64,000 nt of DNA, from contig NC_053133.1 of the NCBI RefSeq assembly GCF_010015445.1, positions 19,259,922 to 19,323,921 on the forward strand, written 5' to 3'. Positions 30,770 to 43,200 of the stretch are shown here, one piece after another (within the stretch, counting starts at the first letter, position 1; each line of letters begins with the position of its first letter). The notes under the pieces were generated by a model. The model was not told the origin of the DNA and did no database searches. It was given only the letters and a program-made list of their open reading frames with translations. Origin of the DNA: Perca fluviatilis (Eukaryota; Chordata; Actinopteri; Perciformes; Percidae). The translations under genes and the position numbers were made by a program.

Positions 30770-31370
30770 CTTTTAAAAGATGTATTGATCATTAGCTAAA
30801 TTCAATTATGATGGAGAAAAACCCAGCTGAACTCCTTTAAATAACATATTAAAATGTATTGTAGTGTAGATGAATCTATTATTGATTTAAATTTGGTAAC
30901 ATTTGTTATTCCACATAACTAAATGAGACAATAGATACATTAAATCTCATAAATGAGACAGTAGCTACATTCAATCATGATGGAAAGCCAAACTCCTGCT
31001 AAAGCTAACTAGCTTAGCAGAGTAGCAGTAACTGTCATCTCAGTTTTACCTGTACATCACATAGGCTATTTAAATTATCGTTGAATTGAATGGTGGCAAT
31101 TCAGTTTGTTATTCATGAGACAGTAGCTAAATTAAATCATGAAGGAGAGAAAAAAAACAAGCTAACTGTTCTAACTATTGCTAACTGAAACTAGCATAGC
31201 AGAGTAGCAGTAACTGCCATCTCTGTTTTGGACTCCAGTGGAACCTATTGGTTTGGTTAAGCTGCCTCTAAATCACATACGTTTATTAAATTGTATATTA
31301 GCCTAACTTATCATTGGTTACAATCTTGGAAATCACATTTGGTATTCAACATAACTAAAAGTAAATAAAG
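30770..31370. repeat. Diverged tandem repeat, about 160-180-bp units
   Basis: The motif AGCTAAATTCAATTATGATGG recurs in variant form near 30793, 30962 and 31123. GCAGAGTAGCAGTAACTG recurs near 31018 and 31199. TTTGTTATTCCACATAACTAAA near 30902 reappears in variant form near 31335. Order and spacing are consistent with three or four old tandem units. I recognise no named satellite family. Confidence 0.6.
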
Positions 31371-31376
31371 CTTGAT

Positions 31377-31510
31377 GGTGTTTTAAGCCCCCAACGTCGA
31401 CTTCAAGGCAGCGCTGCGACCGTCGACTTCAAGGCACCTAACCCTAACCTTAACCCTAAGGTCTTCCAGGCAGCGCTGCCTGGAAGACGACGTTGGGGGC
31501 TTAAAACACC
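31377..31510. mobile_element. Small foldback MITE with telomere-like core
   Basis: Perfect terminal inverted repeats, GGTGTTTTAAGCCCCCAACG and its complement CGTTGGGGGCTTAAAACACC, bound a 134-bp element. Inner inverted segments (GGCAGCGCTGC; CTTCCAGGCAGCGCTGCC) lie close to the core. The middle, about 31436-31460, is CCTAACCCTAACC-like. There is no coding capacity. The pattern matches a small foldback family I recall from fish genomes. Confidence 0.75.
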
Positions 31511-31629
31511 AAACACCGTAAAAAAAAAATTAAAATAAAATAAAAAATAGCTAAACTGCTAACGACAACTAGTACTATCTCTATGGTGAAATGAATTAAA
31601 ATAAAATTAATTTATTCATAAAATTAAGG

Positions 31630-31922
<293 letters not shown>

Positions 31923-33261
31923 GTAACACAGGTAGCCTACCGCTTGCTGTAGAGTTCAAAGGTTTCAGTAACATACAAATATTCTACAAACATCACTGAC
32001 TTCTCTTTTCATCTTTTTCAACTCCGCACATAAACACAGTGATTGAAAATGTCAAATAAAATCAAACTTGTCCTGACTTTCTCTCTCTCTGAGAGGTCAT
32101 GGTCAAGTGCATCTTAAATAATTTCCGTACACGCCTTCACACTATAGGTATAGGGATTTTGACATTTAACCTATTGTTGTTGAATAGTGGACTGACTATT
32201 TGATTTGTTTAATGAGAGAGGTAGCTACACAAAGAGCCTTACATACAATATTTAGCTATTTATTTAAATTCCCTTGGGGTCAGTAGAGAAGAATACATGT
32301 CAGGTTTGCTTCTCATCAAAGCTTCATGTGTTTGCCTCACCAAATAACAACAAGACAAGTGTAAAGAAGAAGAAATATATAAATAAACGGGGAGAAAGCC
32401 TTTTGAAACGAAACTCAAAAGTTTGATACAGCTTCCCTGTCCATGATGCCTTTGAAAAACGGGCTGCAGGCTGCTGAAAAGAAAGCAGTAAATAAATAAA
32501 TAATAATAATAAAAAGCACAAGACAACATAAATTATTAACATTAGACTGAAAACTGATGTTCAAGATGCTTTTTCGTCTTCCTTTCAGCTCTCTCACCCC
32601 CCTTCATTTCAAAACATTGGATGTATTTTTGAGTGGTGATGGCTGAGGTGTACACAGCTCCAGTCAGTTATTTGATCTTCTTTTGTTTTCCATCCGCGCC
32701 ATTTTCATCGTCTTTCCCATTAACAATGTAATTGTGCAGATGCAGCTCCTGACCCATATCTGTTTTCTCAAACTGTTTGTATTCTGCAGCTGATAAAAGT
32801 TTACTTTTTATTCTCTGTCTGCAGCAACAGCAACAGTGCGGGTAACAGCACAGTTAAAAGGAATCCTGGTGGGAAATTATAGAGAAAGAGTCAAGGTTTG
32901 AGCTTTGTATCAATCCTTCTTGGATGTGAATCTGATAAGATGCATGAAAAGTTTTCAAGTTGTATAGTATCCTAGATTTAACAACTTAAAAAAAGAAAGT
33001 ATATCCCATTCCTTAAAAAGCTCCTTCCTTTTTTCGTACTTGACCCTGCAGAGATTTTAAGACATTTTCCATGGTGACACTTAAAACAAACGGGAGTAAA
33101 AAAGCCACTTTATGAAGTGAAGTTCTCAGTATTGATGAGCCATGTTATCAACATCTTATCAGAGGACCTAATGACACACTCAACTCAAACACTGTCAAGA
33201 TCTTTTAATCCCCACATATTTCAACATAATCCAAATCAACAGTTTATGACCAACTTTTCAT

Positions 33262-34015
33262 ACAGGTGACATGTTAATTCAGTCAAGTCAATTGTATGTA
33301 TAAAAGCCCAAAATCACAAGTTTGTCTCGGAGAGCTTTATAGTCTTACAACGTAAGATAGTATCCCACACTGCCAGGTTTTAAGAGAACAGCATGTTAAC
33401 ATTTTAATTATGACATATCAGATATATTAAACTTATCCATTACTGCCCAAATAAACACACTCGTCATGTGCTCAGTGACTGGATTACAAATTGGGCAAAG
33501 CAGGAAACTGCGCTGGGCCCCAAATCAAATAATGCTATGAGAACAAATGAATGTGGCAATATACACTGTGTTAGCACAATATAAAGTGAAATAAAGGCAT
33601 TAAAACAAGAGTTGGAGGCCCCACTATGAAATGGGGCCTCAAGAATAACACAAGTGTTGCCTTATTATTTCAGCTCATGTTATGCTGAATTGTGCAATAA
33701 ATGAATTGAACACAATCAAATTGTTAAACAGTCTCGGTATTCCAAACTAGATTAGGCTATAAATGCTGCGAGGTGTGGCATTGATCCACACTATGCACTC
33801 TTCATAAAACAGATGGAACATGAAACAAGTAAATAAACATGAAATCCCTCTACATTTAAACCCCTGATTTGGATCAGGAAAAACATACAAAATCTTAAAC
33901 TGGAAGAAATCTCAGCAGGAAAAGCCCAGAGGAAGGATCCCTCTCAGGAAGGACACACATGAAACAAGCCATTAGTAATAATAATGAGAGGTAAACATCA
34001 ATCTCAGAACATAAA
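33262..34015. repeat. Old dispersed repeat, possibly LINE-derived
   Basis: It starts near CAGTCAAGTCAATTGTATGT, followed by AGCCCAAAATCACAAG and GAGAGCTTTA. Towards the end it has GATTTGGATCAGGAAAAAC and GAAGGATCCCTCTCAGGAAG. I recall these phrases, in this order, as part of a very common teleost interspersed repeat with LINE-like AT-rich ends. The copy is degraded, and the class is uncertain. Confidence 0.4.
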
Positions 34016-35227
34016 GTATGATATTTAGTAAAGATGAAGTGAAATGACGTGAAAGCTTTGGGTAAAGTGCTTTATTTACTCAGAGACAAACTCAGAATCA
34101 AACTCTGGCTTTGTTCAAAGAGGAGTGGACAATCTACATGTTCTTTTCTTCACAGAGATCCAAGAGTAGTATACAGTAGTTGAGCCTTTGTTGTGTATGA
34201 TGTTTCTAGTAAATACAGTAATAAAGAAGAGTTTGATCTCTGAATCTTGTGGTGTATTGTTATTTTCTGAACCTGCAGGAGCAGCTGAGGTCTCCTTAAG
34301 AAGGATTTAAAGTGAACTATAAGTGCTTTTCTTTGTGTGTCCCCTCCATCTCTCTCTCTCTATATATATATTTTTTCTTCTAAACAGAATCAAAGTGAAG
34401 ACTCCAGTCTGACTTGTTGCAATAAAACATTCCTGTTCAACCTGCAACCACCTGAAATGGTCCTGAATGGGGGAGAAATATTATGACATGTCGGCGCTCC
34501 AAATGGATTATGTTTCAATATCAGTCAGGACACAGAAACAGAGAGGTGGAGGGAGAGAGTGCATGTGTTGGATGCAGATGGTTTTAAATTGCTGCCTTTG
34601 TTTTCCATCAGGCATGAAGCATTCACTTTCCTTATCTTTCAGACAATGCGCGGTGGGCTGATGTTCTGGGTAAATGAACTGTCGGTATATCCCTCACACT
34701 CCCGCTCCTCCACCTTCTTGTTTTCACTTCCTCCTCAAGGTTGAGATGTTGGTGCACTGACTGTGAAGCCCGAGCTGCTCAGGCGTCTCCCACTTTGCTG
34801 CTCTGCACACCCAGATACCTCTGGGGGTGCAATTACCAATCCTCATATGGAATTGCGTTTGGCCATGCATATGATCCCTTTTGCTTTCACTGTTGTTTCT
34901 GTGTGGGTTTTTTTCTTCAGCGTTATTAGCAATGACACACTGTGAGGTATTTACAGGTAGAGGAGTTAATAGCCCGGGGAATTTACAGACACCTGTCTGA
35001 CTTGAACAGCTGATTGCATTGGCTCAAAGTCCACTTAGCTTTCTAGTAGCCCAGTTTTTGAATGCAGGTCTTTAGGCTGAGATGTCTCTGTTTTCTAGCA
35101 GCTTCGAACTCGCTTAGTGTTTCTGTGCATCAGGAATCTTTTCCTAAAAGTGTCAGAAACACACAGGTGAGACTGTTACAGCTGCTGTTTCACACCTGCT
35201 TTCCACCTGTCTCCTACACATACGGTC

Positions 35228-35592
35228 TATTACCAGAGGTGGAAAATAGGTTTTTAAGCTCTGTAGGCCCACTCTTGAGGTACTTTACTTGAGTATTTCC
35301 ATTTTCTGTTACTTCAGAGGCAAATACTGTGCTTTTTACTCCACTACATTTATTTGACAGTTGTAGTTAGGTACTCGTTACTTTGCAGATTGAAGTAACA
35401 GTAGCTCCATCTTGAACAGCTGCAACATTAAAGTGATGAACACATAAATGCATCAGTAATTATAATCTAATAACATAATATATATTATTCTAAAATGGGC
35501 CGTTCTGCATAATGAGCACTTTTACTTTTGGACTTTAAGTATATTTTGATTCTAGTACTTTTGTAAATATTTGAATGCAGAACTTGCATGAA
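35228..35592. repeat. Truncated non-autonomous DNA transposon
   Basis: The left end CCAGAGGTGGAAAATAGG is followed by GGTACTTTACTTGAGTATTT, TTTTTACTCCACTACATTTA and GGGCCGTTCTGCATAATGAG. These form a very common fish MITE, usually bounded by inverted AGAGGTGGAA ends. The right end is not recognisable here. Confidence 0.5.
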
Positions 35593-37432
35593 GTTCGCAT
35601 CCTTGTATCGTGCACACGGTGCACACTGTGTGACTTTCTTCTGAACGCGTTGAACGTACGGTGAGAAGCACAAGGACATAACTGTGTAGTTCTTACAGTT
35701 TCCTAATGTATTTCATAGTTACAGTCTACAGCAGAGTCTGTGGCTCAATGATTGTAGCCTGGACCTGAAATGCATCAGGTTGGAAAATATAAATGAGTTT
35801 TGTCCTTAAAAAGAAACTTTTATTATAATAAATAAATCTTTTAAGATAAATCCTGACTCGCAAGAAGGTCAGAAAAATATTCATAATGCTGGGGATAGCC
35901 TTGCTTTTTTTATGAAGTCAAACACAAGGTTCAGCTCCCACATTTTATACAGGGCCGTAGTCAGGACTTTCTTTTTGTTTTTCATATTTAATTGATTCAG
36001 TAAATTATTCATTTATCATACGTTATCTTTTGTTTTAAAGCCACACTAATGGCCGGATTAACCTGCTAGTGGGGGCCTGTGGCAAATATTTACTGTGGGC
36101 CCCTATTGACCACATTGCTGATGAATTAATAAAAATGAATTGTTTTAGAACTAGGTTCATTTTGACATAGCCTCCAAGACAGGTAATAAATCAGGACACA
36201 ACGTATCCACCTTTCCTTTTGGTTGATAATATGAGTTATTGGTAATTATTCCCAAACAAATTTGTGGTTAATCAAATTAATGCAACGCATATAGTTTACA
36301 GGTGAATACTGTCCAAAGGCAGTATTTTGTAGGTGTTTATGTTGGTTTCTAAAGCCTAAACATGCATAAAATGAAGGCACTACAAGCTTTCTATATGTTA
36401 TGCAGTTTGCCCACCAGCCTGAAACTTTTCTCACTTCTCACTTTTCTTCACTTTTCTCAGCTTCACTGCCTCTATAGAGCAGCTCAGTAGACATTTAGTT
36501 TGTAAAGGGTCATAAGCAGCAAAGGTTTTCAATTCCTGTTTTATAGTATTTTGTGTGTCTGTGGATCTGTTGTGGCAAGAAGCTTTGGAAAGGATTTAAA
36601 CAGCGAGTTAGAGTTATGATAAACCTGCAAAATACCACAGAAAAAGAGGCAAAATGACCCAAATGATGCAGGGGTTGTACTCAGAGGTCCATCCTCTCTA
36701 AATCTCTCCATGGTTACGGCCATTCCAATGGATAATAATGTGCTACTTAATCTAAAATATGACCAACTAGAAGCATCACACCACATTTTGCCTAAAAGCA
36801 GCAGATGAAAACTGAAATTGTTTCCCCTCCTGTCAGGTAGTTTGTAAACAGCGCATGGAAAACCCTTTGGCAAAGTGCAACTCTCCTGCTCATGGGTCAT
36901 CGCAGCTTTAAGAGCTAGAGGAAAATAACCGGTCCTGCCCTCCATCATCCTCTCATCCTGCTGACCTCTATACGTATGGTATAGTATACTTACAGAGAAA
37001 AGAGAGAGAATGATTGCATATCTGAAGGCATCGAGAGAGCAGATGTGGATGGGAGAGGAGAGACGTGGTCGGACACACCTTTGCTTTCTTATTAGTGAGG
37101 GTCTATACGGACACTTTGGGCCCTTTTTATGGGGCCGTGATGAAACCCCTCTTCATGCATCTGCGGAAAATGGCCAGGGGAAATCACAGATGAGAATCAC
37201 TCAAAGACAGGGAGATGTCAACAGGCACATAATGATAGCTGATGGCCCCAGAACACTCTCCCCTTTTCCCTCTCAGCCTTACCTGCCCAAGTTGCACTAT
37301 ACTAGAAAATATAATTAGAGGTAAAACCGAGAATCAGAAGCTTTATCTTTGTGTTTTTTGTAAGCAATGCTCTTTGTTTTATACATCAGGGAGTCCCTTT
37401 TTTTCTCCTTCTCAATCTCTCTTTCACTTCGT

Positions 37433-37515
37433 GGAGAGGAGGAAGAGGAGGAGAAGGAGGAGGAAGAGGAGAAGGAGAAGGAGGAGGAGAAGGAGGTGGA
37501 GGAGGAGGAGGAGAG
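37433..37515. repeat. Polypurine GGA/GAA tract
   Basis: About 80 bases of nearly pure purine (GGAGGAAGAGG type) with a single T at about 37497. The Glu-rich and Arg-rich reading frames through it are compositional artefacts. Such tracts can adopt triplex structures. Confidence 0.9.
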
Positions 37516-40473
37516 CTCCCTCTGTGAGATGCCAAGGTGCTCCCAGTCCATTGTGCTGCTGGCTGTCAGGTTAAATTAGGGAGTACAGGCTCCGTGAGTG
37601 TAAAAAAATCAATACTTGATGGAAGATTGCTCCCCGGAAAATCTGTTTTGATTCCAGGATTAATTCTTGACCAAAGGCTGCAGCAAAATGACATGCCATT
37701 AGCCTGAAAATGAACACATTCCGCAGTGGAAATTGGATGGAAATGTGTCAGGTGATTGCCCCGGTTTGTTATTTTGACACTTTGAGCGAGGGGGACTGAA
37801 GGTGTGGCTGCTGTGAATGAGGCCTCCATTTCCAGAACAGGAGACGACACCACGGTGGCCTCGGAGTATTCTCAAGGCCATTGTTGTCCGGCAGCTGCAA
37901 ATGCCTTCCACCAAGCTTAAAGGCATGTGTCCGCTCTCTCTTGTGTTTTCCATAAAGCATCAAGAATGAGAACATCTGAAAGTGAAACATCTCCCTACTC
38001 AATAGTGAGGGGGAAATGGGAAGGTGGGATGCATTATTGATGAGTGAATAATGTGTTTGTCGTGACAGATGACATTTTCTTGTTTGAAAACTTAAACAGG
38101 AAGCTGTGAAGTTGCACTGGACAGTGATTTGAACAACCTTGCACTAAGTGTTTGATGGGAGAAGAAAATGACGACAACAGCAGACATGATTTCTGACACC
38201 CTGACAACATGTTTCTGACCAAAACATATACTGTAAGATGAATTTCTTTGTCAGTAATGTTGAATTGCATGTTTTGCTTATCAGCTGTAGATGTTGAAGG
38301 AAACATGTGCATTATTCTCCTTGTGTGGAACTTACTGAATAGGTTTTTGATTTATTGTCTAAAAACAGCGATCTCTTTTCTAATGAATATGATGTTGTTC
38401 TGTCTTGTTTCATTCCACAAAAGCATAGTTAAATATGTCTTACTTAAGTCAGGAAGAACAGCTGAAACATGATTTCTGATTTTATTTGATCTGTATGAAT
38501 GCAAATGTAAATAAATCGTATCGGCATATACAGCACATACACATGCCACACATATGTTGATTAAATATTCATGTCTTCCTGTGTTTGAATGTAATAATAA
38601 AAAAACAGCCTTGTGTTTAACTTCAAGAAAAAGCTTCTTCTTTTTTTGACAATTCACTGAGTTTTCAGGCATTTTAGGAGACTTGTCTGAGGCAAAATGT
38701 AATCATTTAATTGATCGGAAAACCTGAAAAATCACCAAAGAGCCTATACAGATACATGTTTTTCACTGAACAGCAATGATACATCTATCGTGTTTCATCT
38801 AAACCTGTTTAAACTTTCCTTGGCATCATGACTTTAGAGTTTCTGCTGTAGAAAACAAACTTGCATCCATAAACAGAATGGAGTCTAAAATGGAAAATAA
38901 TGTGTTATTGTATTAATTGTTTGTATGTCTCTATTTGATTAAAAACAAAACAAACAATAAGTCACCGCGCTGTTAGGATGACAAATATAAACTGTAAGAC
39001 AGAAATAAAAAAAAAACTTGAGAAAAAATGTAAAGGTGACGATACGAAAAACTAAACTAAAACTTCAAACAAGGTATATGTATTAGGGTTTACATTGTTC
39101 TCGCATCATCTGTAAACCCAGCTGATGCCTGAGGATGTTTGATGGCGTTGAGTCCTTGCACTTTTCTGTGTAGACCACCCTCGGTTTTACAGCGAGGCAC
39201 TAGCGCCCCCTGCAGGTTAAAACACAACTATATTAGCATCTGACGTTTAATGTCGCTAGATGGCAGTGTGGACCACAACTTCACAGTTTAGTCATAGACA
39301 CCACAGAAGAAGTGTGCGTTAAAGGAAAAGTACACTCTAAAATAAAAAAAAATAAAAATAAAAACAATTGGCAGGCAAACAACGAACACAAATTTAGAAG
39401 TCAAAATTAGAAAAAAAAACATCTAATTTGCATATTTAAATTGTGTAGTCATAAAGTAGAGCCTTTTAAAAGCATTGAATAGGTCATTAATCAATTTGAA
39501 TTATTATTGGAATTTCTCAGGGATTTTACATTTTTGTAAAATGTATGAAAAGATGTAAGAAAAGAAAACACTTCCATTTGCAACAGTGGACGTGCTGTTT
39601 ATTAAAACGCAATTAAAATGAGATAAATAGAATTGGCTATTGTTTGTTATGTTGGATATTATTTACATTAATGTTATCAGAATGTAAGAATGAGATGTAT
39701 TGCAAGTCAAGAACATAAATATAGAATAAAAATATTGCAATAACAATTTTTTTGATCAAGCTTTAAAGAGATCCATTTGTGAATGCCAAACCAAAACATT
39801 TTTGGAATGGGAGCAGGAAAAAAAAGATCAGAATTATTATAAGGTTTTCACATTCAAGGAAAATTGCTTTTGTGTTTTGCTGCATAACAATACACATAGT
39901 GAGAGAACATAAAAGATCAATAAAGCAAGTATTGCAAATGTCAAGAAGAATAAATAGAAAATTGAAAAATTGACAATAAAAATGTATATGTAATAGGCTT
40001 TATATTTTCAATCAAACAACTTTAGTAAACAACATTTTTAATAATGTACCACCACATTCCATTTTAAGCGATTTTTCTCTTTCAGGCGCAGGAGGATTAT
40101 GCTCTCTGCTGAGGCAGGTCAGAGCAAAAATTAATCATGAAATGATGACATCTTGGAAGGAAATCTCGAATAATGAAAATAAGGGTAATATGTATAACAA
40201 TGTAAAAGTCTGTCAGGGTGAGAAGCAGGTAGATGTAAGAACAGTCTATGGAAAGAATAGGCCTATGCAGTTTTTATATATAAAGGACTGTTAGAGACAG
40301 GGGGGAAGCAAGTACAGGTTAAAAGAGTTGTATTTAAATATTTAAATGAAACAGGTTTAATACCCAGAATATAACTTATTTATGAAGTTTTTGTGTTTGA
40401 TTGTTTTGTTTTATCATTTCATTAGTGGCTGTTTAAAGTCATGCTGTCACACACTCCGGTACAGTAGGTGGCG

Positions 40474-40646
40474 GCATGCGCCTTAAATGTTGGTTTGTAG
40501 TCCGCCACGAAAACTAAAGAAGCTGTAGAATCTGCTGCTGCTACATCCATGCTGAGAGGTAACAAAGTTACCTGGCTGCTGCCGCACTGTGTTGTCCGTT
40601 TGCGAGACATTTACATTTTAAAAACAAGTTTTATTTGAATCTAATC
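40474..40646 (+). promoter_or_regulatory. yae1: Probable yae1 promoter and 5' UTR
   Basis: A GCATGCGC core at 40474-40481 resembles an NRF1 site. Moderately GC-rich sequence follows up to the ATG at 40647. No TATA box was seen. A TATA-less promoter fits a housekeeping gene. The transcription start is not defined. Confidence 0.3.
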
Positions 40647-40757
40647 ATGTCTTGGGTTAAAGCGGTTTCGAACAGCGTAGATGTGTTTGACGAGAATGCG
40701 GACGAGCTTAGTTTACAGAGTAGAGAGTGGGTCTCCAACATGAAGAAGCGAATCAGG
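40647..40757 (+). CDS. yae1: yae1 exon 1
   Basis: 37 codons, from ATG in CTAATCATGTCT to Arg AGG before donor GTAACG. The start was chosen because MSWV matches the family N-terminus and no in-frame upstream ATG continues the homology. Confidence 0.9.
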
Positions 40758-42950
40758 GTAACGTTAACTTTAAAGCTAACGTAGCGTGTTGTATTTGCTC
40801 AGTTTTACTCAAAATGCTCAACTATTTGTGTGTGTGTGTGTGTGTGCGCATTGTAGTAAGTAACCCTCACTCTGCTAGCTCCTGTTTGTGTTCCTGTTAT
40901 TAGTGTCGTGTAAAGCTGAGTTTGCCGTGTTAATGTGAGCCTTTTCCTCTCCTCACCCATGTTCTGGACAGGACGGTTTTGTAGACGGAGCTGATGCCGG
41001 GGAGGAGGCCTCGCTGCAGGCCGGCTTTAACCTCGGCTTCAGGGAAGGAGCAGCTCAGACTGTCGCTTCGGGCCGACTCAAAGGAATTGTAAGGTAAACC
41101 ATCATATCATTTATCCTATGTGATGATCTTAAGATTCAGGTTGAGTTAGGACCATATACAGTCTATGGTTAGGAAAGTGACTCAAAGTCTTTGTTTTTTT
41201 TTTGTTTTTTTTTCAGTATTCCTTGTGAAATACTAGATACTTTAATTTCTTTATACCTCTAAAAAGTCGAATGAAACAAATCAATTTAAATAATGTTATT
41301 ATTTGTCAGTGTTATTTCACAATTCAGGGGGTAGCGCAGTGTTCGAAAAGAAGAGGGGGTTCGGTGCCTTGCTCAAGGGCATCTCGTCAGTGCCCAGGAG
41401 GCGAACTGGCACCTGCTCAGCTGCCAGTCCACACTCAATACTTTGGACATAAACCAACGACCCTCCGCTTCCCCACAGACTGAATTCCTGTTCACACTGA
41501 GGTCACAGATAGGCTTTGCTTTATTTTAAAGGGCTCACAAGCCAAACGTATTAGGAACCTCAGATTTAAGTAACCCACCTGACCTACATGGTATTATACC
41601 TATACATTTTGTGCTGTTAACTTATCTATCTATGTAAATGCCACACAGTGGTGACTGTAAGTTAAATCAATACGAAAGCTTTTCTTTCATTCAACAAAAG
41701 AAGTCAAATATCTTTTAAAAATAAATGTCAGATTGAAACAACTCAAAATTAGGGTTAAAATCAGAACTAGTAATGAATGTTTGGGGGGGGAGGGGTTAAG
41801 TGAATTTGAGCATTTATCTCAGCTTTCGGTCAGTTTTCAAACCTCTGTGCTCGGGACACTTAAGTCGGAACCATAAAGTATTGATACACAGCCGTATTCA
41901 GCAAGAACAGTGTAAGTTCAGGAAATTGTATTTAGGCAATGTCACAATATTTAATTAAGTGAAATCCCGAGCAATATCTCATATCACAATATTGATATGA
42001 TAAAAAAAAAAGGTTTAATTAAATGGCACATTTACCACTAGGGACAGAATTTTTTTTTTGAACTGTTCTCTTGTGAGCAGAACATTTACCTTTTTATTAA
42101 ATGTATACTTGATGGCGGGTGTTTTTGTTTTTCCTCCGTAAAAGCCTTTAAAATGGAGGTGAGGGATTGAAAACGTGTGTTTATATGTGCTGGGCAGGTC
42201 CACATACTATTTGTCATTTTAAAATATTTAATATGTTGCTGTAGTAGTTGTCTAGTTAGTAGTAAACATTAACCACAAAAATAAAAAAGGTATTCTTTTC
42301 TTTCTTTCTTTTTTTTTTCCTGCCCCTCTATTTACTCTTTGAAAAAACACTCTTTTAAAAAACTCTTTCAGTTTCTTTTTTTTTTTTTTGCCCAGAAACT
42401 TCATGAGCCTCTTTTGTTCTGGTCATTATTGAAGACTCTTTTCTGTCCAGTTGAGGCCTGTCCCAGTCACTTCTCTGTGCCATTGTATCTGACACTGTTG
42501 CCTCTTTGTGTCTCACGTCACAGTGCTATATTGTGCTGGTGCCAGATCCAACATCCGCAAAGCCCCATCCTAGCCTCTGTGACCGACCTCCTGCAGCGGG
42601 TTTCACAGCATGAAGACACAATAATGGAAGGCATCAAGAGGGCTTTGGAGAATCCTCCTCCCAGCGTGAGCTCCGTCTCTGAGAGCATGGAGGATCTGGA
42701 GGTCGAGCAGGCAGGTCCAGGCTGCTGTGGAGGAGAGGGATGTAAGGAAACCGACTACTGCAAGAAAGGAGAAAAAATGGACCTGTACATTCCTTGCCAG
42801 AAACATAAGCTCTGTTCTAGGTCCACCGACTGCTCCTCCAGCACAAGTAAAAGCCTAAACCACCTGGTGCAGCACTGCATAGATCTAGTGTCGGAGCTCG
42901 GACTGCCACAGGAGCTGATCTGTCACATACAGGAGCTAAACAACATGTAG
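40647..42950 (+). CDS. yae1: YAE1 maturation factor of ABCE1 (complete)
   Basis: Three exons, 40647-40757, 40972-41093 and 42524-42950, join in frame to 219 residues; human YAE1 is of similar length. The protein starts MSWVKAVSNS, followed by DVFDENADE and REWVSNMKKR. The Yae1 repeat region has regularly spaced glycines: GADAGEEASLQAGFNLGFRE, then GRLKG. Human YAE1 has matching MSWV, DVFDEEADE, REWQSNM and GRLRG features. In yeast and human, Yae1 pairs with Lto1/ORAOV1 as the adaptor that recruits the cytosolic Fe-S machinery to the ribosome-recycling protein ABCE1/Rli1. The gene lies downstream of pou6f2 in the same orientation; I recall YAE1 also lying beside POU6F2 in human. Confidence 0.93.
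40972..41093 (+). CDS. yae1: yae1 exon 2: Yae1 glycine-repeat region
   Basis: 122 bp, phase 0 in and phase 2 out, acceptor TCTGGACAG, donor GTAAAC. It encodes DGFVDGADAGEE through GRLKGIV, the regularly spaced glycine motif that defines the family. Confidence 0.93.
41326..41490 (-). repeat. Degenerate tRNA-derived SINE in yae1 intron 2
   Basis: GGGGGTTCGGTGCCTTGCTC and CAGTGCCCAGGAGGCGAACT are the body of a common teleost SINE. On the minus strand, GGAGGGTCGTTGGTTTATGT stands where the B box should be, but it is mutated, and the A box is lost. Confidence 0.5.
42524..42950 (+). CDS. yae1: yae1 exon 3 (terminal)
   Basis: 427 bp with acceptor TCACGTCACAG. It encodes SAILCWCQ and then a variable Cys-rich region (GPGCCGGEGCKETDYC), ending with QHCIDLVSELGLPQELICHI and a TAG stop. 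The open frame extends upstream to 42339, but that part is intron (poly-T and pyrimidine tract), because SAILCWCQ joins exon 2 in phase. Confidence 0.9.
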
Positions 42951-43129
42951 TGTTTGAAGATCAGAATCACAGCGGTTTGGACAATATTTGGATTAGCACA
43001 TGAACTATGAAACGAAACAGGTTTTAGTGTAAACTTCTTACACACGGCAATGAAGTGCTTTTGATGTATATAATGTAAAATAGAATTCAGCATTCATAAT
43101 TTGTATAAGATGGTTGAAGAATGTTTGAA

Positions 43130-43200
43130 AATAAAAATGGATTTTCTTTATTTTACTGCATTTCTGTTCTGCCATCTATTTTGTTGGCAAACTAAATAAA
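43130..43200 (+). terminator. yae1: yae1 poly(A) signals
   Basis: AATAAA occurs at 43130-43135 and again at 43195-43200, about 180 and 245 bp after the stop. Either gives a short 3' UTR. Confidence 0.6.

Larger units (their letters stand above)
31930..40420. other. Intergenic DNA between pou6f2 and yae1
   Basis: No exon with protein similarity was recognised. The stretch holds old dispersed repeats (33262-34015, 35228-35592, about 36040-36110), a polypurine tract (37433-37515) and otherwise AT-rich single-copy-looking DNA. Its many short open frames on both strands have no recognisable domains and no splice-consistent neighbours. Confidence 0.6.

Noticed and set aside
37242..37579. Arg-rich or Glu-rich small proteins
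   Set aside because: Produced by the GGA polypurine tract in different frames; no conserved flanking sequence or splice structure.
42339..42523. In-frame N-terminal extension of yae1 exon 3
   Set aside because: It includes poly-T and the pyrimidine tract before the CACAG acceptor; exon 2 joins in phase at 42524 and the family sequence matches from there.
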